Source: Synanceia verrucosa
Taxonomy: Eukaryota; Chordata; Actinopteri; Perciformes; Synanceiidae
Assembly: GCA_029721515.1 (NCBI GenBank)
Contig: CM056562.1
Location: forward strand, 4,923,963-4,987,962
Reading direction: 5' to 3'
DNA: 64,000 nucleotides
A program made the position numbers and the translations under genes. Each line of letters begins with the position of its first letter. The stretch's first letter is position 1. The notes under the pieces were generated by a model, which was not told where the DNA came from, made no database searches, and saw only the letters and a program-made list of their open reading frames with translations. Positions 45,959-59,043 of the stretch are shown piece by piece.

Positions 45959-47137
45959 ATGGCGACTCAGGTAGACGATGAGGAGGAAGGTAATATGGAT
46001 TTTAAGGGATGGACGCCAGTTTCTAGTGGTAGAGGGAGAGGAAGAAACAGGCGAGACGACGTAAATAAACTCAGCAAGAGAAGCTTCAAGAGAACAGTTC
46101 AGGTGATGATGAGAGAATAGTCCGGAAAAAAGTGATGAGAGAGGGATTTAAAGTCATTCTGAAATTTAGAAAGGAAGATGAAGAGGTTAGACTGAGTCCA
46201 ATTACACTGAGCAGGGAGCTGAGAAAGAAGCTAGGAGAGGTGGAGGTGGCAAAAACCTTAAGGGATGGCAATCTGTTGATAATATGTAAAACAGAGGAAC
46301 AGAAGAACAAAGCACTACAAATAGAAAGCATTTGTAAGAAAATGATAAATGAAAGAAGGATTATGGGCGCTAACAGGGTGGTAAGGGGAGTGATAACAGG
46401 GATTCCTGTAGATGAGGACCTGGACAACCCAAACGGAGCATTTCGGGGGGCGAAGTGAGCAGAGCAAAGAGACTACAGAGGACAGTTAATGGAGAAAGGG
46501 TGGATAGTCTGTCTGTTCTGCTGGAGTTTCAGGACACTGTACTCCCAGAAACAGTTAAAATAGGATATATGTGCTTTCCAGTCAGGCCCTACATCCCTCC
46601 CCCCACTACGCTGTTATAAGTGTCAGAGGTATGGGCATATAGCAGCAGCCTGCAGAGGCAAGCAGAGGTGTCCCAAATGTGGAGGAGCACAGGATAGAGG
46701 AGTGAAAAACTGAGGGTCAGGAGGAATGCTGTAACTGTGGTGGACAACACAGGGTGACATACAGTCAGTGTGAGGTCAGGAAGAGGGCAGTGGAAATAGA
46801 GCAGGTGAAAGCAACAAACAACATCAGTTATGCAGAGGCAGTGAAGAGGGTAGATGGTCAAAGGAAAGAATGTAACAGGAAAATTAATCAGGTCCAAAGA
46901 GCAGAGGAAGAGCAAACGGAGGAAGCTAACACAGCATTGGCAGTAGATAAACTGATTCTCTTCATGGCCTACGTTATTAACTGTACTGATCAAGTCAAAC
47001 ACAAAACGGAAAAGATCAAGATAATTGTGAGGGGAGCAGAGAAGTTTTTGGGGATAAAAAATGTGTCCTGGGAGCAGATTACAAAAAGCCTTGAGGCAGA
47101 TGGGAGAGTGGGGAGCTCAAGTGAAAAAGGACCCTGA
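45959..47137 (+). pseudogene. LINE ORF1 (gag-like nucleic-acid-binding protein), frameshifted
   Basis: Begins MATQVDDEEEGNMDFKG at 45959. The frame shifts near 46120-46135, giving EGFKVILKFRKEDEEVRLSP, and again before the zinc knuckles. A CCHC knuckle (CYKCQRYGHIAAAC, 46612-46653) is followed by a CPKCGG segment and a CCNCGGQHRVTYSQC segment. The end (SSSEKGP) overlaps the start of the ORF2 endonuclease. Frameshifts and a stop between knuckles make it non-functional. Confidence 0.8.
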
Positions 47138-50100
47138 TTATTTTACAGTGGAACGCTAGAAGCCTGATAGCAAATGGTCAAGAATTTAAGGGATTCATTA
47201 AGGGAATAAAAAAGAAACCAGATATCATATGTATTCAAGAAACCTGGCTCAAATCATCACTAGACTTTGTAATAAAAGGCTATGATAGCGTCCGCAGAGA
47301 TAGAGGGGAGGGCAGTGGAGGAGGGTGTGCAACATTTGTCAAACAAGGGATACAGTACAGAGTGATGGGAAAAGGATCAGAGCTCGAATATGCAATAATT
47401 GAAGTCTGGACAAAAGAAGGAAACATTAGAATTGTTAACTTTTACAACCCATGCAGGAGACTGACAATTGAGACAATGAATGAATTGATAGCACAAATAC
47501 AAGGGAAAGTAGTATGGTGTGGGGACTTTAATGCCCACAGTACACTGTGGGGCAGTGGGACTGATAACAATGGTGTGATAATAGAAGAGATAATTGAGAG
47601 TAAAAACCTAGTGTGTTTGAATGATGGGAGTGGAACTAGAGTTGATATCAGAATGGGGACAGAATCTGCAATAGATCTGACACTGGTCTCACACTCAATG
47701 GCAGGTATTTGTTCATGGGGGGTAAACAGAGAGACAACTGTGGGCAGTGATCACTATCCCATCATCACAGCACTAGGAGTAACGCTAGAGGAGTATGACT
47801 CTAGGGGAGAGCAGAGGTGGGCTTTTAGCAGTGCTGACTGGAAGAAATTTGGGATCATATGTGACAGAGAAATGAAGAAAATCAATATAAATGATGATGT
47901 TAATAATTTTAACCTTGCTCTGTCTAAGGCACTTCTAGAGGCAGCAAAGGAGGCCATTCAGAAGAGAGAAGGTAGGAACAAAAAGAAGACTGTTCCATGG
48001 TGGACAAAGGAGTGTGATGGAGTGATTAGGGCAAGAAATAAAGCATTCAAAGTCTTGAGACAGAACCACAGTGGTCAGAACCTTATTGATTATCAGAGAG
48101 CACAAGCAAAAGTTAGGAGGGTTATAAAAAATGCAAAGAGGGAATACTGGAGGACATTCTGTAACTCTGTGGGAAGGGAGACAGAAATAGGTAAAGTGTG
48201 GAGAATGATAAAAAGAATGAATGGGATTAAAGGAGACTGGGGATATCCAGTGCTAGTAGAGGGTGAGGTAACAGCAGTGAAGGACGAAGAAAAAGCTGAG
48301 ATGCTGGCAAAGACTTTTGTTAAAATTCACAGTTCAGCAAACATCAGTGAAAAAGGGAAAGAAGGGGCGGTAACCACAAGAGCAGAGAATATAGAGCTGT
48401 TACAGGATGATGAGGACACAGATGACCCACTAAACCAACCATTTACAAAGACAGAACTGAACCGTGCACTAAAGAAAACTAAGATGACAGCACCAGGAAA
48501 GGACCAGATTTGCTACATAATGTTGAAACATCTCAGTAAATCAGCCAAGGACATTTTATTAGAATTATATAACAAAGTTTGGGAAGAGGGAGAATTACCA
48601 CAGAGCTGGAAGGAAGTCATTGTAGTCCCAATACGCAAACCAGGAAAAGACAGTACAAACCCAGGGAATTATCGGCCAATTGCATTATCATCTAATATCT
48701 GTAAAATAATGGAGAAAATGATAAATGACAGGTTAACATATTATACAGAAAGTAAAGGCTATATATCTAAATATCAGAGTGGCTTTAGGAGAGGGAGAAA
48801 CACCATGGATCCTGCTGTTTGTCTAGAGCATGAGGTCAGAAAAGCACAGGTAAACCGAGAAAGTGTGGTAGCTGTGTTTTTTGATGTAGAGAAGGCCTAT
48901 GATATGATGTTGGGCGAGGGATTTAATCAAACTCAGAAAAATAGGTATTAATGGTCAAATGTATAGATGGATTAGAGATTTTTTAACAGGCAGATTCATT
49001 CAGGTGAGAGTAGGGAGGAAGTACTCTGGGAAATCTGCCATAGAAAATGGAACACCACAAGGGAGCATAATCAGTCCATTATTGTTCAGCCTTATGATAA
49101 ATGATGTGTTTACAGGTATAGAAAATCAGATGGGTGTCACTGTTTGCTGATGATGGGGCAATCTGGAAGAGGGAAATAATCTGGAATTCATTATGAAGAA
49201 AGTTCAGGGTGCCATCACTAAAATAGAGGAGTGGTCATATAAGTGGGTTTAAATTTCAGTAGATAAGACAAAGACAATGTTTTTCACAAGGAAAGAATTA
49301 GCAGCACCATGAAACTAAACTGTATAATCAGGAACTGGAGAGAGTGAAACACTATAAATACTTGGGGATTTGGTTTGATGAAAGAATCACATGGGCTGTA
49401 CATATTCAGAAGGTGGAGGATAAATGTAAGAAAGTATTGAATGTGATGAGGTGTGTGGTGGGGAGTGAATGGGGGGCAGACAGAAGTGCACTAAAAGCCA
49501 TATACTGTGGGCTGACTGGGGATCAGTGTTGGACTATGGGAGTGTGGTATATGGATCTGCAGCAGGTACATCTCTGAAAAGACTGGACAATATTCAATAT
49601 CAGGCACTGAGAATATGCACAGGAGCACTGAAAACAACTCCAACAGCAGCACTACAGGTGGAGATGGGGAGATGCCATTAGACATGAGGAGGCTGCAACT
49701 TTCAACAGTCATTAATGTACAGGGGCACAGTCAAGATCATCCAACACAACTCACTTTAAAACCGTGTTGGGAAAAGGAGAAAAGGGACAACAAAAGCTTT
49801 GGCTGGTTGAGTACACAGAAAGCAACAGAACTGGGAATAGCACAGCTAAACATCAGTCCTACAGTACCGTTACCAGTTATACCACCCTGGATACTTCCAA
49901 ATGCCACAGTTGATCTCACGTTATTAGAAAAGAAAAACAAGAATAGAGGGCTCATTTATAACCCACAGTCAGTACAGACATATATTGAGGACTTTTCCAG
50001 CTTCGTCCAGATTTATACAGATGCCTCAAAGAGCTCAGATAAGGCAGGAGCAGCTTTTATTGTTCCAGAATTTAATATCACAGTGGGGAGTGATCAGTGG

Positions 50101-50855
50101 AGAAGTGTCAGTTTATACTGAGAAATGATCGCAATACTGTTGGCAGTACAGTGGGTTGAGGAGACAAGACCACTAAGAACAGTTATATGCTCTGATTCCA
50201 GCTCAGCATTAATCACTTTACAGGACAGTCAGTCACACAGCAGACCAGACATACTGATTGAAGTGCAGCAAACCCTATACAGAATTCAGATGATGGGGCT
50301 GACAGTGATTTTTGTGTGGGTACCAGCACACATTGGGCTCAGAGGAAATGAGATGGCGGATAAGGCAGCAAAGGAGGCAGCAGGAAAGACATCCATCGAT
50401 TTGACAGTTAATGTCAGTAAATCTGAAACTAAGAGCATCATCAAACAAAGACTGAGGGAAAGATGGCAAAAACAATGGGAGGAAGAGAGGACGGACGATG
50501 GTTTTACAGAATACAAAGGAAAGTGGGAGAAATGAGAAAAGCAGGAAGGAACAGAAGAGAAGAAACAATAATATCAAGGCTCAGGTTTGGACATACTGCA
50601 TTGAACAGTACACTATTCATAATTAGAAAACATCAGACAGGGAATTGTGACTACTGTGGCCAAGAAGAGACAATAGAGCACATAATACTTCAGTGTCAGA
50701 AGTATGAGAGAGAAAGACAGAGTTTAATTACACATCTCAGGAACATTAAAATACCACTGGATATCAGAGTCATCCTACAACAGAGCTCAGGGCACAAGAG
50801 TTACAAATTTATATTCCAGTTCCTTAAAGCAACGAGGCTGCTTGATAGAATATAA
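47134..50855 (+). pseudogene. LINE ORF2 (endonuclease, reverse transcriptase, RNase H), frameshifted
   Basis: APE-type endonuclease from about 47134 (LQWNARSLIANG, CIQETW, WCGDFNAHSTLWG, GSDHYPII). RT from about 48400 (KMTAPGKDQICYIMLKHL, NYRPIALSSNICKIMEK, YQSGFRRGRN, VAVFFDVEKAYDMM, NGTPQGSIISPLLFSLMIN, FADDGA near 49145). RNase H at about 49990-50400 (IYTDASKSSDKAG, EMIAILLAVQW, CSDSSSALITL, WVPAHIGLRGNEMADKAA). A C-terminal CDYCGQEETIEHIILQC knuckle. The first 600 codons are open to 48951. At least four later breaks (near 48915, 49140-49340, 49560-49615, 50120) inactivate it, yet all catalytic motifs are still readable. Confidence 0.88.
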
Positions 50856-50999
50856 TTTTTTTTTTTTTTTTTTTTTTTTTGAAGGGGTATTAGTAGTCAT
50901 CCTGATTCACACTCCTTACCAGTTGGTGGCGGTAATGCACCAATACGTTGTTTGCCAACCGCCAATAAAACCCCACAAGAAGAAGAAGAAGGGTAGCTG

Positions 51000-51190
51000 C
51001 TAACTGGCTGTTCATGTTTTCTCTTAAGTACTGTGCATTGCTACTTTTTGGAGATCTTATGTAAAATTAAAACGAAACGTTTAACTTGTGGCTGAGCTGT
51101 TTTAAAAACAGCGCGCGTCAGAAACCTCTTCAAGTCATATATGTTAGCCACCTGCTAGCAAGCGTTGGCTATCTGTAGTCAGTGTACACT
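51000..51190 (+). promoter_or_regulatory. mzt1 proximal promoter / 5' UTR remnant
   Basis: Only 191 bp separate the LINE's 3' duplication from the mzt1 ATG. There is no CCAAT or TATA box; CGCGCG-containing AACAGCGCGCGTCAG lies near 51108. The paired CCAAT boxes that probably served both genes are now about 5.5 kb upstream. Confidence 0.45.
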
Positions 51191-52252
51191 ATGGCAAGTT
51201 CAGCAAATGCAAACCTAAATGCAGTACGGGAGACAATGGACGGTAAATATATATTTATGTATATATATTAAATACACATGGCGCAGTGGATGTATTTCTG
51301 AAGTAACTTCAGTTGCTAATAAGCTGTTTTTTCTAACCTCTGGCTTGTTTATAATGGTAATGATATGAATGTTAAGACATTGTATATTACGTGCATTATT
51401 TTTGTAGAAAAGTAACATGCCACCTTCTCCCTCCGACAGTACTACTGGAGATATCCAGGTTGCTGAACACAGGTTTGGACATGGAGTCTCTCTCCATATG
51501 TGTGAGACTGTGTGAGCAGGGCATCAACCCAGAGGCTTTGTCTGCAGTCATCAAAGAACTGCGTAAAGCTTCTGAAACACTCAAGGTACAGAAACATGCT
51601 CCCTAAGAGGAGGAGGAGGAGGAGGTTTGAGTCCCAGACCTATTCACCCACATCCGTAACTGCTGACCAAGAAATCATGTTGAAGTGAAATTACTGGACT
51701 TCAGTGTGATGTTTTTCAGTGTCTCTCTGACAAACGTCTCTGATTCGCTATGATGTACCAGGGAGAAAAGCAGCACATTTTAGAATCTGTATGGTTATCC
51801 CCAAAAAACAGAGGCAGATTTCTGTCTTGCCATTCTCTTTATAAGGGCTTTGTTGAACTTATTCTAACACATCAAATTGCACACCACTGCATTATAGTAG
51901 TCTATCCATAGCTCCCTCTCCTAACATGTTTGAATAATATTGCTCAGGTTTGAATGTGCATGAACTGTTGAATTTGGCCTCCTTTTTCCACCACTTGTCA
52001 AATATTTTCCATTAGAATATGCACTCATGAACCATCAATTCTGTATTCCTGTTAAAAATGGCAAGATCATGTTTGGTATATGGGGCTTTAAATATACATA
52101 TATTTCAGAATTTGCTCCTGTGCCCAGTTGTAATTTGATTATAAGACGAGCAAAGCATAGTGTTCTCACAATTCATCATTGTGATGTATCTTTACTATGT
52201 TTCTAATATTTTTTTTCTTTTATTTCAGGCTTCTGAAAACTGCACTAACTGA
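51191..52252 (+). CDS. mzt1: Mitotic-spindle organizing protein 1 (MOZART1)
   Basis: Small gamma-tubulin-complex adaptor that helps recruit and activate gamma-TuRC at centrosomes. Exons 51191-51242, 51440-51585 and 52229-52252 join in phase to 73 aa (human 82). MASSANANLNAVRETMD is shorter than the human Ala-rich N-terminus. The helical core LLEISRLLNTGLDMESLSIC and VRLCEQGINPEALSAVIKEL is essentially the vertebrate consensus. The last exon adds ASENCTN. The start fits the family (MASS) and lies 191 bp after the LINE. Co-oriented with dach1, as in human. Confidence 0.96.
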
Positions 52253-52914
52253 AGTTGCAACCTGATTTCCTCAGCTTGAACTTAAAAGGAATCATACCCA
52301 GTTCCTGGATCTGTACCCATCATGGCTCTCCAGCCATCAGACTCGTCTGTATGTTGGCACTGTCCTCTGTGTTTCCATAGTGACTAACTGTTCCTGTCCT
52401 CTGCTTGACTTGTGTCTTGAGTATTCTGTGGAGGTATAATCAACCTCAGTCCTCTTCCTAAACACAGGTCTTCTCCCAACACGAGGGCATGCTCGGCCAG
52501 TCTGCCTCCAATTTGTTTCTTCTACAGCCATTCGTAAAGTATTAACATTGACATCCTGCCTTAATTTAAGAGTGTACCTCTAACCTGTGTTGCACTTTTC
52601 ACAAGGAAACTTTTTATGAGTTGTCTTTTTTTTTAATATCTCAAACAAACTCTCATAATGCATTTTTTAACTTAATCTCTCTGGCATTTCCATTGTCCCA
52701 TTTAAAGTTAAATTAAAATGTTACAGTCAATGGCCACAAGGTGGTGCTGTGTCATTCTTTTTACAGGTTTCATTGTGCGTTGGTTTCTGCCTGTGCAAGT
52801 TTTTAGTCTGATAGTTTAAGATCAATTAAATACTGTGGTTTTATCGGGTGCTTTTTAGATCACATTCTCCTGCTATTCAGTCACTGTGATGTCGCTGCTT
52901 TTTCCTATGTTGTC

Positions 52915-53430
52915 CCTAGAATAGAATAGTTTTCTAATTCATCCTGGGAAATTCACTTCCGACAGCAGTGTAAAACAAGTTACTGTAAGAGAATAAACAG
53001 CAAGAACAACAGCAATGAAATAATAGAATTAGTAATAATAATAGTGATAAATATTTATACTGTACTAAATAAAAAGAAATAAGTTTTTACTGGCAAATAA
53101 AATGTTAATTAAACAGTAATTAGATAAAAATATATATTTACTATTTATATTATGGATGTGACTTAAATTATGATGTATAAAAATAGACATTAAATAAAAC
53201 AGTGCAAATTTGCTATGCAGATTTGTTATTGAAAAAAAAATGGCTCTGACAGTAATTAGTCTAGTTGTGTTAAGATCAGCCAGTGATGCTGTTGTTATAG
53301 AGTCTTATTACTCATGTTAGAAATGAGCTACAGTAGCTCCTTCGAGCAGGATGGGAGTCTCAGTTTGCAGCTGAAGGAGCTGCTTAAAGATCCTTGATGT
53401 CATTGTAGAATATAGCAAAGCATTTTTACC
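52915..53430 (-). repeat. Degenerate retroposon-like repeat
   Basis: Starts TTCATCCTGGGAAATTCAC, a variant of the fish 'TTTATTGATCC..GGGAAATT' LINE-tail motif, continues through an AT-rich stretch and ends with GGAGTCTCAGTTTGCAGCTG / GGAGCTGCTTAAAGATCC words typical of the same dispersed family. No ORF. Class uncertain. Confidence 0.4.
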
Positions 53431-55819
53431 TAGTGATGTAATTCTTACAGACTTTAAAGAGGGATCTGGATTTTTACAAAGGAAATTATCCTTCCTGTCA
53501 CACTACTAGGTGAAAGGAGTACAGCTACAAACAGTCACATCAATATGTACAAAAGAGAAGACATATGAATAAGAGTCATTCTCTACTGCAGGATGTCCTG
53601 TTGAACTGAAATCTCCACACACAAGAAAAGTCCATAGATTTATTGCAAACTTGACAAAAACCATCTTTGATCAAGCAGCAATAAGGCTCTACATCATGTG
53701 TCCAACCACACAGAGCGCTGTTTTTGTTTCTCCGCCGTCTGTGAAAGAGCTCTATTCATCTTGGAGATGAGGGGGGGAAAATGCTGAGAGCACAGAACGC
53801 TCCACCACAGGCCAATACACAGGCTAGAAGCGACCTCTCATCTGAAAGGGCTCGAATCAGTAGCTTTCCAATGTGTGTGTGTGAGAGAGAGATAGTTTAG
53901 GTGTTCAAGCAGCGCTGTAGATGTCTACAAATGAGTAGGCCTCAAGCCATCTGACAAGTCACGCCTCAGCCCTCACAGGCACACCGCAGTGAGCAGGAGA
54001 GAGTGAATGTGTGTGTAAGCATTCTGTCTTCCTCTGCTTTGTCTCGCCATCTTGACTGACAGGATCTGTGCACCGCCGCTTTGATCTCTTAACACAGCAT
54101 CTCCCTGTTCCTCAATGCCAGTGTCGTGTTAGCCAACTATGAGAGGCATACAGATAACACAGGGCAGAGTGGCTCTCTTTGGTAGCTTACAAGCCCTAAA
54201 AACAACCCCTGGCCTGACCTCTGTGGGGGGGCGAGCTGCAGGAGATGCTGATGGAGAGAGACCCACATTGAGAATCCCTCTGTTTTACAAAGCGTTATGC
54301 ACGGCTTGATTGGCTACACTGTGGGCGTGGGACTCAGGATGCATTGCTCTCTTGTTTGATGTGTTTGAAGGGTTCCTACCGATCCTAGCCAGCCACTTTG
54401 ATCTCCATGAAACAAAATATTCTCAAATCCCATAGTCCTGACTGAGAGATTAGCGTCCATATATGCATAACATCTAAGAGGTGTTCAACTAGGCCACTGG
54501 TCAGGTCACATGACTGGATAGACTTGAGAGGCAAGCAGGTCCTCACATCTGAACTTCTGAAGGTGTTTATGTTTGTATGTCTGATAATTATCCAGGCTGA
54601 GGATTTTTTTTTCCTGATAAATGAGGGCAGTCTCATTTAAAAGTGAAAGATTTAGAGTTCAGGTGTGCGCAACGGATGGTACAAAAATAATTGGAGTGGA
54701 CTGATTAGAAGTTCTTCATATGCATAAAGAAAGATGGTCTGTTGATGTTTGTACAAACATAATGTCTGATGAAAACAACTACAGTATAAAGAAGATGAAG
54801 AGTTTAACCACAAGTCAAAGATCTCCATGTGCACAGTTATATTTAGGTCACTAATTACCATTCGCCATAAACAGGTAGGTCTAATGGTCTCCCTGCAGAG
54901 ACGAGGCTTTGTTTCTTATGTCCGTTTCATTGCATACTATATGTTAATTTCAGGTCTAGAATTTTAAGTTGTAAGACTTTATTTCTGATGAGTTCTTCTG
55001 ATCTGATTATTATTTAAGAAGAAACTTGAGTTGAGTGTTTTACTAAAAGAACTTTTGTGGTTTCATCTGCAGAGACAAAGCTGTTTGTTATCTCTAAGAA
55101 GTTCTGATACTCGTGCACCAAATACATTTCAGAAGTACTTGTGCTTCCCTTACAGTACTTTAATTATATGCTACTTAATAGTGGAGGGGCAAGAGAGTTT
55201 AAAGCACTATGACATGCATGTAAAAATACAATGTTATACAGTAGATTTAACCGCAGTGTGTAAAATAAGTGGAATTAGTTTAACAGCAGCTTTGACTTTA
55301 ACTTTAACGGAGCATGCAGCTTTAATTTGTGAGAGAGCGCTTGTAGTATTTCTTCATTCAAAGGCTACACGTGTAAGTCAAAGCTTGAAGACAGGACTGG
55401 ACGGTTACACTGTGGTATTTCTAGTTTTACATTACTTACACCACTACATACAACATATGACTGTCTAACTAAACCGATGAAGCGATGATGTACTTACATG
55501 GCTATTCTGGCACTGCAGTGATGTGTTAATATTTCTCTGTGAAGCTTCACTGACTGTATTTGCCCTGAAAGGAGCTCTGTGACCTTGTTAGGTCTTCTTC
55601 AGACACACCAACCTTGATTGCAGGCCACCCTTTTAACACCGCAAGATTATACTGTTTAGGTCCCAATTAAATTCACGGCAAGGAAATTGGACCATAAACT
55701 CTTTAAAGGATCGTTAACAATCATGAGACAGGATAATGGCACGGCAATCAAAATATGTATAAAATAAAAAAAAAAGAAAGAAAAGAAACTTCCAAAGTCT
55801 TTTCGTGACTTTGTTATTT

Positions 55820-56060
55820 TTGGACATTTTCCAAGCTGATTAATGTAGAATTGATTGATTTACAGTTGTAATTAGCTGTCTCCTGCATAGATGCATAATA
55901 ATCATATATCTCCCTGCTTGTTTTAAAGTATTAATTGGTTTTATTAACAAAAAGCAGTTAATTGAATAACAATTAACAAAGTTGGCGATGGCATCAACGA
56001 GGTGCGTGTTAACTCCCTTGTGTTTGCTCCATCGTGATAATGGAACCACCTTTTTTTATC
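55820..56060. promoter_or_regulatory. Candidate dach1 enhancer block A
   Basis: Dense homeodomain and SOX-like words within 150 bp: GATTAATG, TGATTGATT, GTAATTAGC, ATTAATTGG, GTTAATTG, AACAATTAACAAAG. No repeat-family signature. Conservation not tested. Confidence 0.3.
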
Positions 56061-56639
56061 AGATTGGAAATTTGTGTGTTGGACTATGTAATGACTAATA
56101 TGATATTGGGCTTATTAGTTTATTTGAGTGGCTCACTGGGGCGTTAAGCTGGCTGGTATGAGCACGTTGTGTTTAACAGGTAGGCACCATATGCTGCCTT
56201 AATCAGACATTGGAATCACATTTGCTTGTTAAATTGTCCTCCAATAAAAGCAGGTAGTAAAACAACTCAAGTTAATGCAATTTCGGGCGAGTTCGGGTGA
56301 AGTGAACAGCTGCTGGTGTTTGTCAAATTGTTTTAACATTCCCTCTCTTGTTTGTTTGTTTGTTTTTTTCTTCTTCTTCTTCTTCTTTAAGGTTTAACTC
56401 CCAGCAGCCTGTTTGTTCTTCAACTTTTCCTGCAGAAAATAGAGATGGAGGGTGGACTAGCTGTCCACTCTCCTTAAAAGAAGACAATGGCGGGCATATT
56501 GTAGTGACAGCTTGCATTGTGTGTCTGCGTGTGTGTGTGTTTAAGAGAAAGAGAGTGAGAGAAGACAGGAGTGTGTGTGTGTGTTAGAAAAACAGAAAAA
56601 CAGAGAAAGTGTGCGTGTGCATGTGTGTTACAGTGACAG

Positions 56640-56830
56640 CTTGTATTCTCCGTGATTAATGATGTGCTGTGTGACTTGATAAGTGCTTCGGAGGACCAAC
56701 GCTTGTTTCAATTAGACCTTGTGAAGGTCGCGACGCCGCGCCGGCCTCTCATTATCATATCCATAATCAATCCACATTATCATAGGGGGAATGTGGAATA
56801 GATGTACAATGTCTTGGTAATACACACACA
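56640..56830. promoter_or_regulatory. Candidate dach1 enhancer block B
   Basis: GTGATTAATGATG, CTTGATAAG, CAATTAGAC and CATAATCAATCC words around an unusual CpG cluster (GTCGCGACGCCGCGCCGG, about 56728-56745), between two microsatellite fields. Conservation not tested. Confidence 0.3.
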
Positions 56831-56908
56831 CACACACACACACACATTGAGCCACACGCTGACGTCTAATCACATACCAAAACACGATGACATACACTCT
56901 CTCACATG

Positions 56909-56955
<47 letters not shown>

Positions 56956-58996
56956 CACTCCAGGTTTGATTTGAACCACAACAGTGGCTGTCGGAACGGA
57001 TTGTCTGTTCAGATTAAGAGTGTGTTTCTGAGAATTAAGCGCCGTTGATGGTGGTGGCATTTCAGATCCCCACTGCAGACACAAATGCCAAAGCATCATT
57101 CTGTCATCCCCTCCTTCTCTCTCACACAACCACACACACTGAGCTACACACACACACACACACACACACACACTTAACCAGGACCCCAGGGCGTTTTTAA
57201 TAGAGGCGAAGTGATTCGTATGTTTTTACTCCTCTAATGAGAACAGATTGAGTGGTATTTACACTTCATCGGCTGATCTAACCACCTACACATTTTCCCT
57301 CATGCTTCGGCTGCTCACTGGCCAAAACAGACATGTGGAAAGGACGGGAGCTTGGCTTACAAACAGCGACACAACAAGAGCATTATCCTCATCTCTTTGG
57401 CTCACGGTGGCACATACGGTGAGATTAATATGGACTGTTAAAGCAGGAGAAATATAGCTCGTTTCTTGAAGAAAGGTGTTTCTCAGAAAGTAAAACTGTG
57501 AAATTAAAGGCCACATTTCAATCTCTGGCCTGCACATTGGGGCAGCTCCCTTGGGATCTGACTGATGTTTCCCAGTGAATCTTTAATTTAATCAGTGCGT
57601 CTATCTGAGATCAAAACATTAAAAAAATTGCAAACAAGGGGAACAAATTTCCTCCAAAAACTTCAACAACAAGTTGAATTATATGATCCAATTATATGAA
57701 TCAAGGCAAAAATCACATTGTAGTAATTACAGGAATCACAGATAAAGTGTAATGTCCAAAAAGAGGAACAGAGAACGATAGATAGGATGGCACAGTTTGA
57801 GGAAGAGAAACAAAGCACTTAAAAGAGTGTAGCATGTCAACATTGTCAGAAATACCTCGTTCCTTACGTTGATGTCAAGGAAAAGTGGTTGGGAAAAGAC
57901 ATCAGGACATTTAAACCGCAGCCTGGCACTCCCCTAAGACCTGTTTGTAAAATCAGTTTCTGTGATATCACACAGTTTCAGTGTGAGTTTGTTTCTTTTG
58001 TCACCACTGTAATGTTTTACTCCAGTAACTGGAGAGATTTTGAAGTGAGTATCGGTTCATTGTTTCATTTCATGGGAGTTTAAGCACAATAGCTGCTGTA
58101 GGAATTAAACCTGTGACCTTCCTGTTGTGAGACAAAGTCACTTCCCACCAGGGCATCCTGCAACCTACTGCTAACAGGCTTCTCTCAAAACACTGGTTGC
58201 TTAGCAGACCGTGGACTAAAATGAAAAATTAACAAAACATCAAAGGTTATAATCACAGCTCACTTCTTTAGGCTGACACATTACTCATCTAGTCCTTGTT
58301 CTTGTCACCTTTTCTCCACTAACTGGGTTCACATCAGGGAAATCTATTATCAGATGAAGCCACAAGCCTAACAAGTAGCAGTGCACTGCGGCCTGGGAGG
58401 TTCAGACTGAACGTTTCACTATATTACACACTGAAAGGTGGAGATTTACCACATGAATCAGCTCTGCTTCACACTGACGGCTTTATCTGTGTATTTTCTA
58501 CAGATGGAGAAAGAGAGTCGTGACATTTCTTTTTGGCAAGGAAAAGGCCATACTCAGCAGGAGTTATCAAAGGCAAAAAGTAAAAAGTTCCAGTTAGCTA
58601 TCTCTCTCTCTCTTTCTCTCTCTCTCTTCCCCTGGAGATACTCATGTTAAGCATAATTAAGCAGATTTGATTAGCATCAAGCCTGGCTTCCTCTCTTGAC
58701 TTTTAATGAATGTAAATCTACCATCTACATCCTAAAGATTAATTTCTGCCAATTAAAAAACACAAGAGGGCTTATTGGAGAGGGGGGAGGGGGTCTGGGG
58801 GTTTGGGGGGGAGAAGAGTGTTAAAGTCCTTTGAGTTGAAGTACAGTCAGAGTTTTATCCTCTTCCCCCTTGTCTTATGGTGAGATGGTCTCTGGAGATC
58901 TGTGTCTCTCTCTCCCTCACGACCAAGATCATTATCAGCACAATGTTCCGTGAAAGCCACTTTGAAAAGGACTGCGAGCTCCATATGTAAATGATG

Positions 58997-59000
<4 letters not shown>

Positions 59001-59041
<41 letters not shown>
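59001..59041. repeat. (GT)n microsatellite upstream of dach1
   Basis: About 20 uninterrupted GT units. Confidence 0.9.

Positions 59042-59043
<2 letters not shown>

Larger units (their letters stand above)
45601..50990 (+). mobile_element. I/Nimb-type non-LTR retrotransposon, near full length (5.39 kb)
   Basis: Flanked by GGGTAGCTG at 45592-45600 and 50991-50999 (9-bp target-site duplication; the next bases also match with one difference). Order: 5' leader, ORF1 with zinc knuckles, ORF2 with endonuclease, reverse transcriptase, RNase H and a C-terminal Cys/His knuckle, a 25-nt T run (50856-50880), a 3' UTR with GTTGGTGGCGGTAATGCACC and a (GAA)n tail. RNase H after RT and the (GAA)n tail point to the I superfamily, Nimb-like group. 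It occupies the space between the bora and mzt1 promoters and is co-oriented with mzt1. Confidence 0.9.

Noticed and set aside
55031..55468. 145-codon open frame upstream of dach1
   Set aside because: No recognisable motif, no splice context, AT-rich with codon use unlike neighbours; probably chance.
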